Of a DNA stretch of 64,000 bases, positions 34,446-43,699 are shown piece by piece. Origin of the DNA: Paenibacillus sp. FSL K6-1330 (GTDB lineage Bacteria > Bacillota > Bacilli > Paenibacillales > Paenibacillaceae); contig NZ_CP150269.1 in NCBI RefSeq assembly GCF_037976825.1, positions 4,167,501-4,231,500 of the forward strand, in the 5' to 3' direction. Both the position numbers and the translations under genes were made by a program. Under the pieces are notes generated by a model. It ran no database searches, was not told where the DNA came from, and saw nothing but the letters and a program-made list of their open reading frames with translations. The stretch's first letter is position 1, and the number at the start of each line of letters is the position of its first letter.

Positions 34446-34601
34446 GTTGGTAAACTTACCTCCTTAAATAACTCTGTCTTCACCTTACACCTCATTCTAT
34501 CCCCCTAATCGAAAAACAAAGTGACCTCAAGTTTAAGTTTGGGTTAAATTCGTTGACGAGAAGCCGTAGAGCTCTCTTTCCGGATTTAGGTATGTCAATA
34601 C

Positions 34602-34654
34602 TCAAAAAAGAAGCTGCGTATAAGTCACTCTGAGCGACTTGAACGCAGCTTCTT
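34602..34654 (-). terminator. Rho-independent terminator of the two-component operon
   Basis: The long stem GAAGCTGCGT/ACGCAGCTTC has an inner AGTC/GACT pair and is followed leftward by TTTTTT. It lies about 95 bases past the kinase stop. The remaining 300-bp spacer (34446-34748) shows nothing else. Confidence 0.8.
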
Positions 34655-34748
34655 CCTTGGTCTTCGAAAGGAAACGTATATTAAATTCGAATAACATGCG
34701 GGCGATTTCTATGTGACACTAGTTCCCTTTACCATACCCTATAAATGC

Positions 34749-36110
34749 TTAATCTGTCACGTTAGTTATAACACCGCAACTGCTATCCTTCCAAATATAA
34801 AAAGCACTTCCGTTTGCGTCGGATTTCAATTCCCATTGCATATCCATCTCCCTGGCCATCATCGATACAATGGACAACCCGATTCCTGCGCCTTTTTCAG
34901 GTGACTCGCTGCAGGATCCAGGCCCCTTATCGCTGATGACCAGCATCTGCTGCTTCTGACGCTCAATCATTTGAATGCCAATGTAGCGACCGGCTCCCGC
35001 ATGACGTACCACGTTCTGAAACACATTATCCAGGATCCGGTTAAACCACAATGGGTCCGCATCCCAAATTAATGTCTGGTCAGGAAGCTCGACAAGGACA
35101 TCAAATTCCTTAGCCTCGAATACCGGATACCACTGAGCCACTCGATTCCGAACCTCTTCTATAATATCAAATGGCTGCTTGTGCAGCGGATACTTCCCCG
35201 CCGATAATAGCGTGTATGACAGCAGATTATCCATTAGATTACTGATGTCATCGAGCTTATGCTCGATGACAGAAAGTGAAACCTGTCCCTGGGAGGAAGC
35301 AGGGTCTTTTCGAACGGTATGGACATGCTGTCGGATGACAGTCAGCGGGGTTCGAAGATCGTGGGAAATCGTTGAAATGAATTGCTTACGCAGTTCCTCC
35401 TCCTCCCGCTCCCGTTTTTGACTTTCTTTGAGCTCCTTCACCATCCGGTTAAACGAGCCTTCAAGTTCTCCGATCTCGTCGTCCTTCATGATCGTGACTT
35501 CATTCGGAATTTCTTTCAATCCGTTTACGGTCATTGCCGATTGAAGCCTGATCAGTCTTTTGCGAAGCTTAATGAAGAACAGCCATGACAGCATAAAGAA
35601 GCATCCACAGATCATTAAAAACAGAAAGATTAGGGGCAAGTTTCCCGAAAGCGACATTTCTGCATTAAGGATATGGGATTCCGGGACCCGCATCACCATA
35701 AAACCTTGCTTCGGATCGTTTCCGATGAGAGAGGTTAAGACCAGCGTTTCTTGATTACGGTCTTGCGCTCGAATCGAAAGAATATCCAGATAAGTCCATT
35801 GCTCAGGTATATCCTCTGAGAGGTCCCCGACTCCGTTCGTCCTCCCTGATGGGTCCACCCAGAATATCTCAGCATGCGGATAGTCCTCGTTCAACTCCCG
35901 CAGTCTAGTATTAATCCTATCCCTTCCTGCACCATCCAGGTTGGCTGCCTCCTGTTGCCACATGCGGGTTATCTCTTCCGGCCGATATACTGGATGATCG
36001 CTGAGCATATAACCTGGTAAATAAAACAGGGCTGGAATAATCGGCCATAGCAGTAAGGCGGTCAAAATAAAGATCAGGTATTTGCTCATTAACGAGCCGC
36101 GGATCCTCAT
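34749..36110 (-). CDS. Sensor histidine kinase
   Basis: This 453-aa kinase has membrane segments at about 12-33 and 158-180 around an extracytoplasmic sensor. A HAMP domain follows, then the HisKA box (ISHDLRTPL) and a HATPase domain (N box FQNVVRHAG, SDKGPG, GAGIGLSIV). It overlaps the response regulator by 4 bp and is translated with it. The signal is unknown; the neighbours (a polytopic membrane protein on one side and a small membrane protein divergent from the regulator) do not reveal it. Confidence 0.94.
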   Translation of the reverse strand: MRIRGSLMSKYLIFILTALLLWPIIPALFYLPGYMLSDHPVYRPEEITRMWQQEAANLDGAGRDRINTRLRELNEDYPHAEIFWVDPSGRTNGVGDLSEDIPEQWTYLDILSIRAQDRNQETLVLTSLIGNDPKQGFMVMRVPESHILNAEMSLSGNLPLIFLFLMICGCFFMLSWLFFIKLRKRLIRLQSAMTVNGLKEIPNEVTIMKDDEIGELEGSFNRMVKELKESQKREREEEELRKQFISTISHDLRTPLTVIRQHVHTVRKDPASSQGQVSLSVIEHKLDDISNLMDNLLSYTLLSAGKYPLHKQPFDIIEEVRNRVAQWYPVFEAKEFDVLVELPDQTLIWDADPLWFNRILDNVFQNVVRHAGAGRYIGIQMIERQKQQMLVISDKGPGSCSESPEKGAGIGLSIVSMMAREMDMQWELKSDANGSAFYIWKDSSCGVITNVTD

Positions 36111-36784
36111 GATCGCACCCGGTATCCTACACCGCGGATCGTCTCGATAATTTGGGGGGAGCCGGAATCCAACTCGATCTTCTCGCGCAGATGACGGATA
36201 TGTACGTTCAACGTTTTATCTCCGTTCAGATGCGGTTCACCCCAAACGGCTTCATAAATCTGCTTCTGGGTCAATATGTGATTCAGGTGGTCCAGGAAAT
36301 ACATGAATATATGGAACTGCTTACCTGTAAGCACAATCTCTTCCCCGGTTTCGGAATTCCATACACGGTTTCCTTTTCGGTCGATGCTTAAATGCCGGAT
36401 CAGAAGCTGTTCCGGCTCCGCGGTGACAGAACGCCTGAGGAGGACTTGAATCCGGGCAGCCAACTCATCCGGATGAAACGGCTTGGTCATATAATCATCA
36501 GCAAAAGACAAGCCAGTAAGCTTATCCTCGATTGCGGTTCTGGCCGTAAGCATCAGGATGGGTACGGCGGGATTGATTCGTTTTAGCCGCTGACCGACCG
36601 TGAATCCGTCCAGACCCGGAAGCATAATGTCCAAAATGACGAGATCGCAATGTTCCATTGCTGCTTCCGCATCATGGCCTGAGCTCTTCCATATCACTTC
36701 ATAGCCTTGACCGATTAAAAAATCCTTGGACCAGGAACCGATTTCCTGATCGTCTTCAATGTACAAGATGGTAAATGTCTTCAT
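36107..36784 (-). CDS. OmpR/PhoB-type response regulator
   Basis: This 225-aa regulator has a receiver domain (acidic pocket EDD at 10-12, phosphoacceptor D52 in LDIMLPGLDG, K in MTKPFHP). It is followed by a winged-helix trans_reg_C domain (LNVHIRHLREKIE, IETIRGVGYRV). AGGAG precedes the ATG at 36784 by 11 bases. It is the first gene of the operon with the kinase. Confidence 0.95.
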   Translation of the reverse strand: MKTFTILYIEDDQEIGSWSKDFLIGQGYEVIWKSSGHDAEAAMEHCDLVILDIMLPGLDGFTVGQRLKRINPAVPILMLTARTAIEDKLTGLSFADDYMTKPFHPDELAARIQVLLRRSVTAEPEQLLIRHLSIDRKGNRVWNSETGEEIVLTGKQFHIFMYFLDHLNHILTQKQIYEAVWGEPHLNGDKTLNVHIRHLREKIELDSGSPQIIETIRGVGYRVRS

Positions 36785-37036
36785 CGTATGATGGACTCCT
36801 AAAAGTAATATATAGGTAGTCTAGCATATTATCGCTGTCAGGAGATCGGGAAATCCATCGAAAAAAAATTCACGTAAATCGCAAAGTATCGTCATAAGTT
36901 CACAACATGGATTTGTTAATGTTAATAACAGCCGAGAACTTGAAGCACAGGGGCATCGGCAATCATCATACTTGTTGGGGAATGAATTGGACTATGGCTT
37001 ATCGACTTCATCATCCACAACATAGAGAGGAACGGA

Positions 37037-37435
37037 TTGGATATGAGAACAATAGATATTGTGAAAGAAAATCTGCTTTTAATTCTTGGACTGGGCGCTT
37101 TAGCGCTTATCAGACCCATCATGAAGATGACCGGGATCATGGATCTGATCGGTCAAGCATTCGGCAGCATTCTGATGACGGTCCTTATCTCCTTGGCCTG
37201 GCTCATGATCGTTCTATTCAAAAGAACGGCTTATCCCGTTGTCATTCTTGTTTTTGCCGGTTTGAGTTATGCCTTATTTGCTATCATTATAAGCGGGATT
37301 GCCTCTCCCCTTATCGATGGAAAATTGCAAGGTCCTTTAACTAATCCACTGGCAATGGTAAGTGTCTTTGCGATAAATGCCGTTTGGGGCTTCATCGTGG
37401 GCCTAATTGCCAATGCATGGCGTCGTAAAGGGTAA
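37037..37435 (+). CDS. Small membrane protein of unknown function
   Basis: This protein of 130-132 aa has four hydrophobic segments and no recognised domain. The start is TTG at 37037 (AGAGG six to seven bases upstream) or ATG at 37043. It is divergent from the two-component operon and may be one of its targets. Confidence 0.65.
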   Translation: MDMRTIDIVKENLLLILGLGALALIRPIMKMTGIMDLIGQAFGSILMTVLISLAWLMIVLFKRTAYPVVILVFAGLSYALFAIIISGIASPLIDGKLQGPLTNPLAMVSVFAINAVWGFIVGLIANAWRRKG

Positions 37436-37529
37436 GCATGCAGTTAAGTTACCATTCTAGGTTAACTCCCGTTCAATACTATCAAGCGAGTGTAACTACG
37501 CTCAGATCATTCGATATTCGAAAACAAAG

Positions 37530-37567
37530 AAATGGCGGTACCGGAGTAACCCCCTGTACCGCCATTT
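37530..37567. repeat. Hairpin element, copy 3 of 3
   Basis: A 38-bp palindrome with perfect 12-bp outer arms AAATGGCGGTAC/GTACCGCCATTT, related to the copies at 11102 and 19299. It is flanked by T-rich sequence on both strands and may serve as a bidirectional terminator between the small membrane protein gene and ptsI. Confidence 0.8.
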
Positions 37568-37678
37568 CTTTATTTGTAGCATCTATTTGACCCAAACTGG
37601 CGATCTCTCATACGGGCATGCCATTTCTTGGAACACCCTCAACACCTGCTAATAGTCCACGCCATGTGGATACGGAAT

Positions 37679-39442
37679 CTATACCACTGCCTTTTGGGCG
37701 TGATGAAATTTCTCCAGCGCCTGACGAACCGCTTGGGGCGTATCAAGGCCAAGAATGCGCTTTGCCAGCTCGCGACATTCCTGACGATCCAGGCTAGCAA
37801 GCCTTTCCTTCATCCGGCTGAGACCACCGGCCTCCATGCTCCATTCGTCAAGACCTAGTCCGAGTAACAGCGGTGCCGCCAGCGGATCACCCGCCATACT
37901 GCCGCACATGCCGGTCCATTTACCGGCCGTGTGGGAAGCCTCAATGACCGTGCGAATTAACTGAAGCACAGCTGGATGGAAATAATCGTACAGGTGCGCG
38001 ACGTGTTCATTCATGCGGTCCGCTGCGACCGTATACTGCACGAGGTCGTTCGTACCGATGCTGAAGAAATCGACCTCGCTCGCGAATCGTTCCGCCAACA
38101 CGGCCGTTGAGGGAATCTCAACCATGATGCCAACTTCCATCTTCTCGTCAAACTGGATCCCGTCTTGCCTCAATTCCACCTGCACTTCCGTCAGGATGGC
38201 TCTTGCCTGCCTCCATTCCTGCAGACCGGAGATCATGGGGAACATCACCTTCACCGTACCGAAGGCACTGGCCCGCAGCACCGCCCTCAGCTGCGTGCGA
38301 AGCAGCTCTTGGCGGACAAGGCCTACCCGTATCGCACGGTAGCCCAGGAACGGGTTTGTTTCCTTCGGCAGCTGCAGATACGGAAGTTCCTTATCTCCGC
38401 CGATGTCCATCGTGCGGATGATTACGGGGCGGCCCTCCATCATCCGGGCCGCTTCCTGATACGCACGGAACTGCTCCTCCTCGCCCGGCATGGCCGGGGC
38501 GTTCATGAACAGGAACTCCGTGCGGAACAGCCCTACGCCGTCCGCGCCCTGCCGGACGGCGGTCTCGGCTTCCGCGGCGCTGCCGATGTTCGCCGCGAGC
38601 TCTACGCGCGTGCCGTCGGCGGTCACTGCCGGACGCGCCGCGTATACCTCGAGCGACTGTCTGCGCTCGAGATCTTCCTGCATGCGGAGCCGATACTGCT
38701 CCGCTTCCGCCTCATGCGGCCGGGCAATGCACAGCCCGGCTGAGCCGTCAAGGACGAGTGTATCGCCGTCCTTGATGCCGTCGACGCCGTCACCAGCGCC
38801 GACGATAGCTGCAATTCCGAGCGACCGTGCGAGAATAGCGGTATGTGAGGTCGCTCCTCCAGTACGGGTAATAAAGCCGATAACCAAGGCAGGGTCCAGC
38901 TGTACCGTATCCGACGGCGCCAAATCATCAGCGACCAAGATAACCGGTTCGGTGATTCCCGTAAAGTCACGCGATTGTCCTGGCAACAAGCAGGCGAGAA
39001 GACGATTACCGATATCGCGAATGTCCGCGGCGCGTTCCTTCATATAATCATTGTTCATGCCTTCCAACATGGAAGCGACCTGGCTCACAATTTCGGCAAC
39101 GGCACTTGGCGCTGGCTCCAGCTTCTCTCGGACTCTTGCCTCCATCTTCGGATAGAAGGCAGGATCGTCCAGAAGCTTCCGCTGTCCCGCAAGAATGCCG
39201 GCTTGCTCTTCGCCCACGGCTTCCTTCGCTCTCTCCGTTAGCTTCTCCAATTGTTCCGCACAGCCTGCTTTGGCTTCACGGAGCTTAATAAGCTCTGCAT
39301 CGATTGCGGCCGGGGTATCCGGAATAAGCTTCTCTTCGAGGCTGCTGTCACTGCTGGTCCCTAGCGAAGGCTTGTAAATGAATGCCTTAGCGATCCGGAT
39401 TCCCTCCGATACGCCGATTCCTTCTATATGCAGCCTCTTCAT
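37679..39442 (-). CDS. PTS enzyme I paralogue (PEP-protein phosphotransferase)
   Basis: This 587-aa protein has the complete enzyme I layout. There is an N-terminal HPr-binding domain, the phosphohistidine domain (GGATSHTAILARSLG, H200) and the PEP-binding barrel (TNPFLGYRAIR, the acidic loop FFSIGTNDL and the catalytic Cys in TGMCGSMAGD). It passes phosphate from PEP to HPr. Its start overlaps the HPr stop (TGATG). As the last gene of a nine-gene operon with its own EIIABC and HPr, it is probably a dedicated enzyme I rather than the general one. The 240-bp spacer on its left holds hairpin copy 3. Confidence 0.93.
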   Translation of the reverse strand: MKRLHIEGIGVSEGIRIAKAFIYKPSLGTSSDSSLEEKLIPDTPAAIDAELIKLREAKAGCAEQLEKLTERAKEAVGEEQAGILAGQRKLLDDPAFYPKMEARVREKLEPAPSAVAEIVSQVASMLEGMNNDYMKERAADIRDIGNRLLACLLPGQSRDFTGITEPVILVADDLAPSDTVQLDPALVIGFITRTGGATSHTAILARSLGIAAIVGAGDGVDGIKDGDTLVLDGSAGLCIARPHEAEAEQYRLRMQEDLERRQSLEVYAARPAVTADGTRVELAANIGSAAEAETAVRQGADGVGLFRTEFLFMNAPAMPGEEEQFRAYQEAARMMEGRPVIIRTMDIGGDKELPYLQLPKETNPFLGYRAIRVGLVRQELLRTQLRAVLRASAFGTVKVMFPMISGLQEWRQARAILTEVQVELRQDGIQFDEKMEVGIMVEIPSTAVLAERFASEVDFFSIGTNDLVQYTVAADRMNEHVAHLYDYFHPAVLQLIRTVIEASHTAGKWTGMCGSMAGDPLAAPLLLGLGLDEWSMEAGGLSRMKERLASLDRQECRELAKRILGLDTPQAVRQALEKFHHAQKAVV

Positions 39443-39711
39443 CAGGCTTCACCAAACTTGCTTTCGACTAACTGTATCAGCGCTTCGACTACCTCTTGTT
39501 CTCCATCTCCGTTAGCTTCGATGGTCACGACAGCTCCTTGCTCAACGCCGAGCGTCATCAGCTCCAGCATGCTTTTGCAATCCGCGGTGCGTCCTTCGTT
39601 AGTCTTCAGATGAACCTCTGCTCCAAACTGTCCTGCTTTTTCCGAGAAAAGCTGAGCTGGACGGACATGAAAGCCTTGCTCATTCTGTATGGTTACGGTT
39701 TGTGCGAACAT
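39442..39711 (-). CDS. HPr-family phosphocarrier
   Basis: This 89-aa HPr has the active-site histidine in GFHVRPAQ (H15) and a serine in CKSMLELMTLG (S47) at the place of the HPr-kinase target. The neighbouring residues differ from the KSIMGVMSLG of standard Bacillus HPr. It lies in a specific catabolic operon, directly before its enzyme I, so it is probably a pathway-dedicated carrier. Confidence 0.92.
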   Translation of the reverse strand: MFAQTVTIQNEQGFHVRPAQLFSEKAGQFGAEVHLKTNEGRTADCKSMLELMTLGVEQGAVVTIEANGDGEQEVVEALIQLVESKFGEA

Positions 39712-39769
39712 GTCTTTCCTCCTCTATGTCAGACCTCGTATATTTTCTTTACTGCTCGGTACATCCTGA

Positions 39770-40504
39770 TCATGCCAATAAAGCGATCCGTCCTTTATAA
39801 GCCTCAACCAACGCGTTGTTGTGTTCGTCGGAACCATCGATATTTCCGCTGAGAAATACAGGGGGCTTGAAGCCTTGTTCAATCATAATCTCAATAGATT
39901 CTGCGAACAGGGAGTTCAATATGAGCGCCCCGACGACCGTCGAGCTCGGCGTGAAAGGCACCTGGAGGCCCGGATGGCTCAATACGGCATCTCCCTTAAC
40001 CGAGAAATTATCGATTACCAGATCAACGGCATCGGCCAGATGCTTGCCGCTGCTGTGCCGGGACGGCATGCTTTTGGAATATTCCAGTGAGGTAATGCCT
40101 ACAGTAAAGGCCCCCTTCTCCTTCGCCATCAAAGCGACATCCACGGGAACGGGATTTCGGCCCGAAGTGGACAGTACGAAGACAACCTCGCCCTCGCGGA
40201 TATCCTGCTCCTTCATAAATTCGACAGCAAGGTCGTTTTGTCTTTCCAGCTCTGACGAACGGACCGCGCCTTCGTGAAGCATCAGCTTCTCGACCAGGAT
40301 CGGGCGAATCGGTACGAGTCCGCCTGCTCGGTAAAAGACTTCTTCGGTCAATATATGCGAATGTCCACAGCCAAATAAGTGTATAATACCACCTTGCTGA
40401 ATACAGGCAGCCACTTTCTCTGCCGCTTCACGGATCGACTTTGCCTGCTCTGTACGGACTTTGTCTAACAACCCGCCAATCACATCAAAATAGGTGTTCA
40501 TCAT
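39770..40504 (-). CDS. SIS-domain sugar-phosphate-binding protein (UPF0309 type)
   Basis: This protein of about 244 aa has one SIS domain (GGIIHLFGCGHSHILTEEVF; VVFVLSTSGRNPVPVDVA). It resembles the UPF0309 group, which binds phosphosugars and may isomerise amino- or ketosugar phosphates. The ATG at 40504 (or 40501) follows GAGGTG; the GTG at 40516 has no site. In the operon it lies between the creatininase-family and HPr genes, which suggests it acts on the phosphorylated PTS product. The actual reaction is unknown. Confidence 0.85.
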   Translation of the reverse strand: MMNTYFDVIGGLLDKVRTEQAKSIREAAEKVAACIQQGGIIHLFGCGHSHILTEEVFYRAGGLVPIRPILVEKLMLHEGAVRSSELERQNDLAVEFMKEQDIREGEVVFVLSTSGRNPVPVDVALMAKEKGAFTVGITSLEYSKSMPSRHSSGKHLADAVDLVIDNFSVKGDAVLSHPGLQVPFTPSSTVVGALILNSLFAESIEIMIEQGFKPPVFLSGNIDGSDEHNNALVEAYKGRIALLA

Positions 40505-40540
40505 CGTCTCTTTCACCTCGTTGTTCTTGTAGTTACAATG

Positions 40541-41299
40541 CTATCTGTTCTCTTCCGGTTGATGATCCGTTGACAATGCTCTTTTAGCCCGGAGCACCAT
40601 CTCGGCCATCACTTCCAGGCTGCGCTCGATAATCTTCTCCCCCTTCTCCCTCGTTGCCAGCGTTGCATCCCCGAGTACGGCAGAGGAAGTCATTTCCTCC
40701 CACGGTGTTGGCGTGCAATCCGCTTCGATCGGGATATGCGGGGCGCCATCGATCGCTTTGCTCATGTCCACGTACTCGCCCGCAAGATAGAGCATGTAGG
40801 ATGTTTCGATTTCATCGGCATGCATATAGCTCGCGTGTGCAGCCGAAGCTTCCCGTACCGAAGCCGTTACTTCCTTCGTGCCAGGATAAAAGAAATAGAA
40901 CACCTTAAGTTCGGGCACCCGTTCGTATAACATTCTCGCAGCTTCCTTCAACGCAACCGCATTGCCGAGATGGCCGTTGACCATGACGAAAATGCCGAAT
41001 CCTTGCTGGTACAAACTTTCGCCGATATCTGCAAGCAGTCGGATGAGCGCTTCGTTTGAGACGTTGATACTCCCCGGGAAATTGCGCAGACTCCACACCT
41101 GTCCATAGGGGAGGGTCGGCAAAACGAAGCTTTCCGTCCGCTCTGCCAATCTGTCCGCGAGTCTGGTCGCGAGCAGGTTATCGGTACCCAGCGGCAGATG
41201 GGGACCATGCGCTTCAACGGCACCAATAGGAAGTATGGCAGCGCGGAAATGGCGAATTTTATCCTTCACCTCAACCGAATTTTCGAATTCGAATTTCAT
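40541..41299 (-). CDS. Creatininase-family metal-dependent amidohydrolase
   Basis: This 252-aa protein has the family motifs LPIGAVEAHGPHLPLGTDN (metal ligands E29, H31, D40) and VNGHLGN. Known members hydrolyse cyclic amides or lactams such as creatinine, and some act on riboflavin-pathway or lantibiotic substrates. Next to a PTS and a phosphotriesterase-type lactonase, it may open a ring or cleave an amide in the imported compound. The start is 14 bp after the stop of the phosphotriesterase-like gene. Confidence 0.86.
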   Translation of the reverse strand: MKFEFENSVEVKDKIRHFRAAILPIGAVEAHGPHLPLGTDNLLATRLADRLAERTESFVLPTLPYGQVWSLRNFPGSINVSNEALIRLLADIGESLYQQGFGIFVMVNGHLGNAVALKEAARMLYERVPELKVFYFFYPGTKEVTASVREASAAHASYMHADEIETSYMLYLAGEYVDMSKAIDGAPHIPIEADCTPTPWEEMTSSAVLGDATLATREKGEKIIERSLEVMAEMVLRAKRALSTDHQPEENR

Positions 41300-41313
41300 A
41301 GCGAGCGCCCCCC

Positions 41314-42306
41314 TTACTTTTTAAATGAAAAGCAGTTGGCCGGGTTGCTTACGAAAAATTTCTCCACCAGTTTTAGTCCATCAAAACCGTTTCGGTTCGC
41401 CTCGTCTACAAAGCGCGGGACCCATTTGGAAATAATGTACTCCAGACCGAGACCCTGGTCGTAATGCTTGTAGTAGGTTTTCCGGGCGGTATCACCGCTG
41501 ATGAGAATCTGATTTTCGAAGCCTTTGCGGACAAGCTCAAGAATAAGCGAGATTCGGGTGCTTTCCGGTGCATACTTGATTTTGCCGATACCGTCAAAGC
41601 TCATGTAAGCTCCCGTTGAGGCGATCTGCTCATGGTAGTAGGGGTCGGGATTGCGGTCCATATGTCCCAGGCTCAAAAAAGACAGATCCACACCTTCGCT
41701 CTTCAAGAGCTCGATTTGCTCCAACGCCATGGTGCCAACTTCGGTATGGGAATGGATGGGGGCCTTCGTCTCATGATGAGCGCGCGCTACAGCGCGCAGC
41801 GTCTTCTCCTCCAGAGGCGTAATGCGGTTATAGCCTGTCCCGAATTTAACCTGGCCTGCTTTGAAAGGTGTGCCTTCCAGCCCTTTTTCCACCTCCCGGA
41901 TGACGAAATCCGCCAGCTCGTTGATGCTTTTTGCTTCAATCCACTGGGCGTAGGTTTCATAATGGCCGATCAGCGGTTTAAGCTCCTCTTTGATTTTGGC
42001 ATCCCATAAAAAGCTCTTGTTGAATCCCGCCGTTCCTACAACATGAATGCCGGTTTCGATCGCGATTTCCTGTACCGCCTGAACATCCCGCCCATAATCG
42101 ATGGCTGTAGCGTCCACGATCGAGCGTCCGCCGTGTTGTTTGAAATCAAGAACGTCGCGTTTGGACTTCTCCTTATCGTCCAGCAGCAAATCGTCCTCTC
42201 CCCGTTCTTGCCAGTAGGCTGGGCGGCATACGATATGTTCGTGGGAATACGTAAAGCCCAGCTCCTCTTTGCTGATATCTCCATGTAAAGTACGGATAAA
42301 GCCCAT
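41314..42306 (-). CDS. Phosphotriesterase-family hydrolase, probably a sugar-phosphate lactonase
   Basis: This 330-aa TIM-barrel protein keeps the binuclear-metal residues: HEH (H22, H24), the bridging lysine in QVKFGTGYN, the histidines of PIHSHTE and LGHMDRN, and Asp in ISGDTARK. Phosphotriesterase homologues in PTS operons of mycoplasmas and streptococci hydrolyse phosphorylated sugar lactones. By analogy this one could open the lactone form of the PTS product. SD GGAGGAG precedes the ATG at 42306. Confidence 0.87.
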   Translation of the reverse strand: MGFIRTLHGDISKEELGFTYSHEHIVCRPAYWQERGEDDLLLDDKEKSKRDVLDFKQHGGRSIVDATAIDYGRDVQAVQEIAIETGIHVVGTAGFNKSFLWDAKIKEELKPLIGHYETYAQWIEAKSINELADFVIREVEKGLEGTPFKAGQVKFGTGYNRITPLEEKTLRAVARAHHETKAPIHSHTEVGTMALEQIELLKSEGVDLSFLSLGHMDRNPDPYYHEQIASTGAYMSFDGIGKIKYAPESTRISLILELVRKGFENQILISGDTARKTYYKHYDQGLGLEYIISKWVPRFVDEANRNGFDGLKLVEKFFVSNPANCFSFKK

Positions 42307-42335
42307 ATCGTTTCTCCTCCACTCTGTTATCTTTT

Positions 42336-42366
42336 AGACGGCTGAGTCGAGGGGACTCAGCCGTCT
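42336..42366. other. Intra-operon hairpin between EIIC and lactonase genes
   Basis: A perfect 13-bp stem (AGACGGCTGAGTC and its complement) with a 5-base loop. In the leftward direction of transcription it is followed by AAAAG, not T, so it should not terminate. It may be a mRNA processing or stabilising element that sets transporter against enzyme levels. Confidence 0.75.
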
Positions 42367-42380
42367 TTGTTATCGGATGG

Positions 42381-43676
42381 TTAAAAGAACAGTTTCGCCA
42401 GGAAGTGCAGAATCGGTCCAATGATGAACATATCGGAATCAGCTGCCCACATGGCTGTATCCGGCACCGTCGAGGCGATGAAGAAGCGAACCATCAGAAA
42501 CTGTCCCCAAGCTACAACGGTGGAAGTGATGAAGCCGCCGATAACGGCCCCGCGAACACCGCCTGTCGAGTTCCCGAACACCCCAGCCGTAGCACCGTGG
42601 AAAAATAAGACGATCATCGTTGGCACGAAAATGTAAGCAACGGTGTTGCCAAGTACAAGCAGCCAGATAATCGCTCCCGCGAAAGCTCCCAGGAATCCAA
42701 GAACCACCGCATTCGGCGCGTAAGGGTACACAACTGGCGCATCGAGTGCCGGTTTGGCGCCTGGTACGAGTTTGGTCGCGATCCCGTTGAAGGCCGGAAC
42801 CAGCTCGCCGACGAACATCCGGACCCCCATCAGAACGATGGCGATTCCGCCTGCGAATGTGAACGATTGGATTATAGAGTAAATAATAAAGTTCTGGTCA
42901 CCCGATTGTTTCATCAGTTCCGCAGCCGCCGGTGTGCCTTTCGTCGATAGAATAATGGCCCCGATCAGGAACAAAACTCCCATGCTGAGCGCAGTAATGA
43001 CGTTGGAATCGCGGAGGAACTCAAAGCCTTTGGGTACTTTGATTTTCTCGGAATCGTTGTTTTTGTTGCCGAACAATTTACCGGACAAGGCAGCAAGCAA
43101 AGCAACCGAAGCCGATGTGTGACCAAGCGCAATGTTATCGTTGCCCGTAATTTTACGCAGGAACGGCTGAACCAGCGCCGGCTGGAATGTCCAGTACACA
43201 CCAAGGACGACAGCGAGCATCAGTACCAGCTTCCAGATGGAGATGCCGCTGGCCGCATGAACGATCACGCCAGCGAAAACAGTCGACGTCCAGAACATCA
43301 TGTGCCCGGTCAGGTAAATAAATTTAAACCGGGTGAAGCGTGCCAGCAGAACGTTGATCAGAAAACCGATAAGCATAGCAAGCGTAACGGCGCTTCCGAA
43401 TTTGGAGTTGAATGCCTCCTGACCCATGAAGGTACCAAGGGATCCGCTCTCCAATCCGAAGACTTCCTTCCACATCGGCTCGAATACATTCAAGGCTTTT
43501 ACGATGACATCAGAGCCTGCGCCGATGACGAGGAAGCCGATGATCGCTTTAAAGGTGCCGCTTACAAGCTGGCTCGTTGATTTCTTCTGAAGCAGAAGGC
43601 CGACCAGAACGATAAATCCGAGCAGAATGGCGGGCGTTCCAAAAATGTTGGTGGCAATCCAAAAAAGTACGTCCAT
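42381..43676 (-). CDS. PTS EIIC component, ascorbate (UlaA) type
   Basis: This 431-aa polytopic protein has about 11 membrane segments and the UlaA/SgaT family features (STGGVRGAVIGGF near the C-terminus, NSKFGSAVTLAMLIGFLINV). It forms the translocation channel. The family carries L-ascorbate and related pentitols or lactones. It lies between the EIIB and lactonase genes. The substrate here may differ from ascorbate, since ulaD/E/F-type genes are absent. Confidence 0.92.
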   Translation of the reverse strand: MDVLFWIATNIFGTPAILLGFIVLVGLLLQKKSTSQLVSGTFKAIIGFLVIGAGSDVIVKALNVFEPMWKEVFGLESGSLGTFMGQEAFNSKFGSAVTLAMLIGFLINVLLARFTRFKFIYLTGHMMFWTSTVFAGVIVHAASGISIWKLVLMLAVVLGVYWTFQPALVQPFLRKITGNDNIALGHTSASVALLAALSGKLFGNKNNDSEKIKVPKGFEFLRDSNVITALSMGVLFLIGAIILSTKGTPAAAELMKQSGDQNFIIYSIIQSFTFAGGIAIVLMGVRMFVGELVPAFNGIATKLVPGAKPALDAPVVYPYAPNAVVLGFLGAFAGAIIWLLVLGNTVAYIFVPTMIVLFFHGATAGVFGNSTGGVRGAVIGGFITSTVVAWGQFLMVRFFIASTVPDTAMWAADSDMFIIGPILHFLAKLFF

Positions 43677-43699
43677 ATGCCCTCTCCCTTTCTAATGGT

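Noticed and set aside
38165..38743. 192-codon rightward frame
   Set aside because: Antisense to enzyme I in a GC-rich stretch, arginine-rich and low in sense; a shadow.
37679..39711. General ptsHI operon of the cell
   Set aside because: Considered, but the genes are coupled to a specific PTS operon and the HPr differs around the regulatory serine. A dedicated pair is more likely, though not proven.
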